Shown: one piece after another, positions 11,493-13,026 of the stretch
Layout: each line of letters starts with the position of its first letter
Position numbering within the stretch: position 1 is the first letter of the stretch
Assembly: GCA_013329565.1 (NCBI GenBank)
Contig: DUJZ01000004.1
Coordinates: forward strand, 1-13,026
Direction of reading: 5' to 3'
Length of the DNA stretch: 13,026 nt
Source: Methanomassiliicoccales archaeon
GTDB lineage: Archaea; Thermoplasmatota; Thermoplasmata; Methanomassiliicoccales; UBA472
Notes under the pieces: model-generated
Told to the model about the DNA's origin: nothing
What the model saw: only the letters and a program-made list of their open reading frames with translations
The model's database searches: none
Made by a program: the position numbers and the translations under genes

Positions 11493-12325
11493 TGTTCGAA
11501 TTTCCGGTCCTCGACAACCATGTCCATCTTCAACCGAACGGACGCAACGTCGGGGCCGTGAAGGACTTTCTCAAGACCGGAGGAACGCACCTTATCGTCA
11601 GTCACATGCCTTATTATGAGACCCCGGTCCGCAGCGCGGATGATTTCCGCAAGGCGTACGAGGTGACGCTAAGAATGACGGCCCTGGCCCGTTCCGCTGG
11701 AGCCGTCGCCTTCTGCACGGTGGGACCATATCCAGTGCAGCTGCTGGAACTGGCCGAGACCATGCCTCTGAACAAGGCGACAGAGATCATGAAGGGCGGC
11801 ATGGAGCTGGCCGCTAAGCTCGTCAAGGAAGGGAAGGCCATAGCACTAGGCGAGATCGGCCGCCCGCACTTCCCGGTGTCCGAGGAGATCATGGCCGCCT
11901 CGAACGACATTCTGTCTTACGGAATGAGGCTGGCCAAGGAGCGTTCGTGTCCGGTGGTCATCCACGCCGAGAGCGCCACCCCGGCCAGCATGGAGAACTT
12001 GGCACAGATGGCCGACAAGGTCGGTCTCCCCAGGGAGAAGGTGGTCAAGCATTACTGCGGACCGTTGGTGACGCAAGAGGAGAACCACGGCGTCTACCCG
12101 TCCGTCCTGGCCACCAGGGACATGGTCCAGGAGGCATTGTCCAAGGGGGACCGCTTCCTCCTGGAGACCGACTTCATGGACGACCTGCAGAGACCGGGGG
12201 CGGTCCTGGCAATCACCACAGTTCCGAAAAGAATGCGCCAGCTTGTTGAGAAGGGGTGCAACGCAGAGGTGCTCTGGAAGGTCAACAAGACCAATCCCGA
12301 AAGGGTGTACGGCATCGATCTCTAG
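11492..12325 (+). CDS. TatD-related metal-dependent hydrolase (COG1099-like)
   Basis: This 277-residue amidohydrolase-fold (TIM barrel) protein has metal ligands in the expected order: DNHVHL near the N-terminus (HxH at 10 and 12), GEIGRPHFP (Glu), VVIHAES (His), KHYCGP (His) and LLETDFMDD (Asp) near the C-terminus. It matches the archaeal predicted TIM-barrel hydrolases related to TatD. TatD proteins are nucleases, but this branch has no settled substrate that I know of, so only hydrolase is asserted. It starts at the ATG overlapping the TBP stop codon and presumably comes from the TBP mRNA. No signal peptide is visible, so it is cytoplasmic. Its stop overlaps that of the acylphosphatase gene. 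Confidence 0.88.
   Translation: MFEFPVLDNHVHLQPNGRNVGAVKDFLKTGGTHLIVSHMPYYETPVRSADDFRKAYEVTLRMTALARSAGAVAFCTVGPYPVQLLELAETMPLNKATEIMKGGMELAAKLVKEGKAIALGEIGRPHFPVSEEIMAASNDILSYGMRLAKERSCPVVIHAESATPASMENLAQMADKVGLPREKVVKHYCGPLVTQEENHGVYPSVLATRDMVQEALSKGDRFLLETDFMDDLQRPGAVLAITTVPKRMRQLVEKGCNAEVLWKVNKTNPERVYGIDL
12322..12325. other. Overlapping convergent stops of the hydrolase and acylphosphatase
   Basis: CTAG supplies TAG on both strands: 12323-12325 for the plus-strand gene and 12324-12322 for the minus-strand gene, overlapping by two bases. Confidence 0.9.
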
Positions 12326-12594
12326 GAAACGATCTCGAAACCCTCTAGCCCCTCGGGTTCCTCCACCTTGATATCCACCGAGGTCACCTCCGACTCAGGA
12401 TGTTCATCCTTTAACCTACGGATTATCTCTTGAATGGCTTGTCTCTGACCTTCGAACACCGCCAATACCGTGCCGTCCGGCATGTTCTTGACGTAGCCGC
12501 TCAAGGACAGCATCTCGGCCCAGCGGCGGGTGTACTGGCGGAAGTAGACGCCCTGCACCTTGCCCTTGAATGTGGCCGAGACGCGGTAGACCAT
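12322..12594 (-). CDS. acyP: Acylphosphatase
   Basis: This small enzyme hydrolyses carboxyl-phosphate bonds of acyl phosphates. The 90-residue protein has the family signature GKVQGVYFRQYTRRWAEML with the phosphate-binding arginine, and GYVKNMPDGTVLAVFEG with the catalytic asparagine. The C-terminus ends GLEGFEIVS, close to the usual GFEIRY-type ending. Length is normal. The ATG at 12594 fits homologues. An upstream ATG at 12732 would add 46 residues that resemble nothing and would cross the promoter. GATATAC around 12618-12626 lies 25-28 bases before the ATG, pointing to a leaderless mRNA. It is divergent from ftsZ1. Confidence 0.93.
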   Translation of the reverse strand: MVYRVSATFKGKVQGVYFRQYTRRWAEMLSLSGYVKNMPDGTVLAVFEGQRQAIQEIIRRLKDEHPESEVTSVDIKVEEPEGLEGFEIVS

Positions 12595-12617
12595 GTTGAT
12601 GAGATTGGGCGGCCGGA

Positions 12618-12626
12618 GTATATCAT
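12618..12626 (-). promoter_or_regulatory. TATA-like box for the acylphosphatase gene
   Basis: The minus strand reads ATGATATAC, centred about 27 bases before the ATG at 12594. There is no Shine-Dalgarno, consistent with leaderless translation. Confidence 0.4.
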
Positions 12627-12650
12627 TTGCTCGGCACCCCTGGGGAGTAA

Positions 12651-12675
12651 GAATATTTAATAGAAATATCATATG
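12651..12675 (+). promoter_or_regulatory. AT-rich promoter region of ftsZ1
   Basis: GAATATTTAATAG (12651-12663) is a TATA-like element giving a start near 12684. A second, AATATCATA, is centred near 12668 and would start near 12694. The first also reads as a TATA box on the minus strand and may serve the acylphosphatase gene. Confidence 0.5.
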
Positions 12676-12726
12676 GGGTGCATAAATCGGAAGATGGCCG
12701 TGGCCAAAGGATGGGATGATCGATGA
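12673..12726 (+). CDS. Possible 17-codon leader ORF overlapping the ftsZ1 start
   Basis: ATG at 12673 opens MGCINRKMAVAKGWDDR, stopping at TGA 12724-12726, which overlaps the ftsZ1 ATG as ATGA. An internal ATG at 12694 gives a ten-residue version (MAVAKGWDDR) that begins at the start site predicted from the second TATA-like element. The ftsZ1 ATG itself has no convincing Shine-Dalgarno, so a coupled leader peptide is a reasonable explanation. The peptide resembles nothing known to me. Confidence 0.3.
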   Translation: MGCINRKMAVAKGWDDR

Positions 12727-13026
12727 AATCACTTGTTGAGGAAGCTTTAGCTAGGGATGCCGCTCCAGCCAAGATGGAGATGGCCCCCAATTTCGGATAT
12801 CAGCAGTTGGACTCCACCGACGCCGAGCTCATCGAGCTCCTGCAGAAACTGAAGACCAACATCAAGATCGTGGGCTGCGGGGGCGGCGGCTCCAACACCA
12901 TAAACAGGATCTCGGAGGAGAACATCTCTGGACTGGAGACCTACGCCGCCAACACTGACGCGCAGCACCTTCTCACCACGAGAGCCCAGCACAAGATCCT
13001 GCTGGGTCGCCGGAGCACCCGGGGAC
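12723..13026 (+). CDS. ftsZ1: Cell division protein FtsZ (FtsZ1-like), 5' part
   Basis: Only the first 101 codons are present and the gene leaves the window at 13026. It opens MKSLVEEALARDAAPAKME, then a linker, then the nucleotide-binding start LKTNIKIVGCGGGGSNTINRI (about 43-63), followed by YAANTDAQHLL and HKILLGRRSTRG. AANTDAQHL and the MKSLVEEAL start are typical of archaeal FtsZ1, whereas the paralogue at 9351-10379 has AINTDQKSL. The GGGTGTG loop lies beyond the edge. ATG 12723 is the first possible start, because an in-frame TGA sits at 12717-12719. Confidence 0.95.
   Translation, partial: MKSLVEEALARDAAPAKMEMAPNFGYQQLDSTDAELIELLQKLKTNIKIVGCGGGGSNTINRISEENISGLETYAANTDAQHLLTTRAQHKILLGRRSTRG

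Noticed and set aside
12595..12732. 46-residue N-terminal extension of acylphosphatase
   Set aside because: It crosses the divergent promoter region and matches nothing; the ATG at 12594 gives normal length.
1..13026. CRISPR arrays, insertion sequences, integrase sites or prophage genes
   Set aside because: No regularly spaced repeats, transposase, integrase or target-site duplications seen; the content is conserved housekeeping genes.

Overview
The window is archaeal. It encodes an archaeal RNA polymerase B subunit and RpoH, TATA-binding protein, aEF-1beta, the primase large subunit PriL, AK6/Fap7-type adenylate kinase, archaeal TruA and TrmJ, and two FtsZ paralogues. Coding DNA is GC-rich, with AT-rich promoter islands that contain TATA-like boxes. 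RpoB runs unsplit through the point where methanogens and halophiles usually have separate B'' and B' genes. Together with the two FtsZs and the gene content, this suggests a Thermoplasmata-type euryarchaeon, possibly a GC-rich one such as Methanomassiliicoccales. The lineage call is inference.

Layout. 1-2673 (minus): rpoH then rpoB, with rpoB running off the left edge. 2795-2928 (minus): a tRNA-Lys(UUU) gene interrupted by two 30-nt introns, one in the D-loop and one in the T-loop, each with a readable bulge-helix-bulge splicing motif. 2929-3258: promoter region without a gene. 3259-3703 (plus): small four-CxxC zinc protein and aEF-1beta. 3760-6461 (plus): COG1031-type radical SAM protein and PriL. 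6448-7598 (minus): AK6 and a membrane CDP-alcohol phosphatidyltransferase, overlapping. 7747-8565/8574 (minus): TruA. 8649-9350 (plus): TrmJ-like SPOUT methyltransferase. 9351-10718 (minus): tandem ribbon-helix-helix regulator followed by an FtsZ2-like gene. 10944-12325 (plus): TBP and a TatD-related hydrolase. 12322-12594 (minus): acylphosphatase. 12723-end (plus): start of FtsZ1.

How the parts relate. The window combines transcription (RpoB, RpoH, TBP), translation and tRNA modification (aEF-1beta, zinc protein, TruA, TrmJ, tRNA-Lys, AK6), replication (PriL) and division (two FtsZs and a CdrS-like regulator). A conserved Shine-Dalgarno placement (GGTG, then the start codon at fixed distance) argues that rpoB, rpoH and TBP all start at TTG. 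The RHH/FtsZ2 promoter carries a clean inverted repeat at the predicted transcription start, a good candidate autoregulatory operator. Genes are packed tightly: all three complete tail-to-tail pairs abut or overlap.

The strongest unusual observations are the doubly interrupted tRNA-Lys, the zinc-ribbon-like insertion in RpoB, the RHH operator, and a mini-ORF whose stop overlaps the ftsZ1 start.
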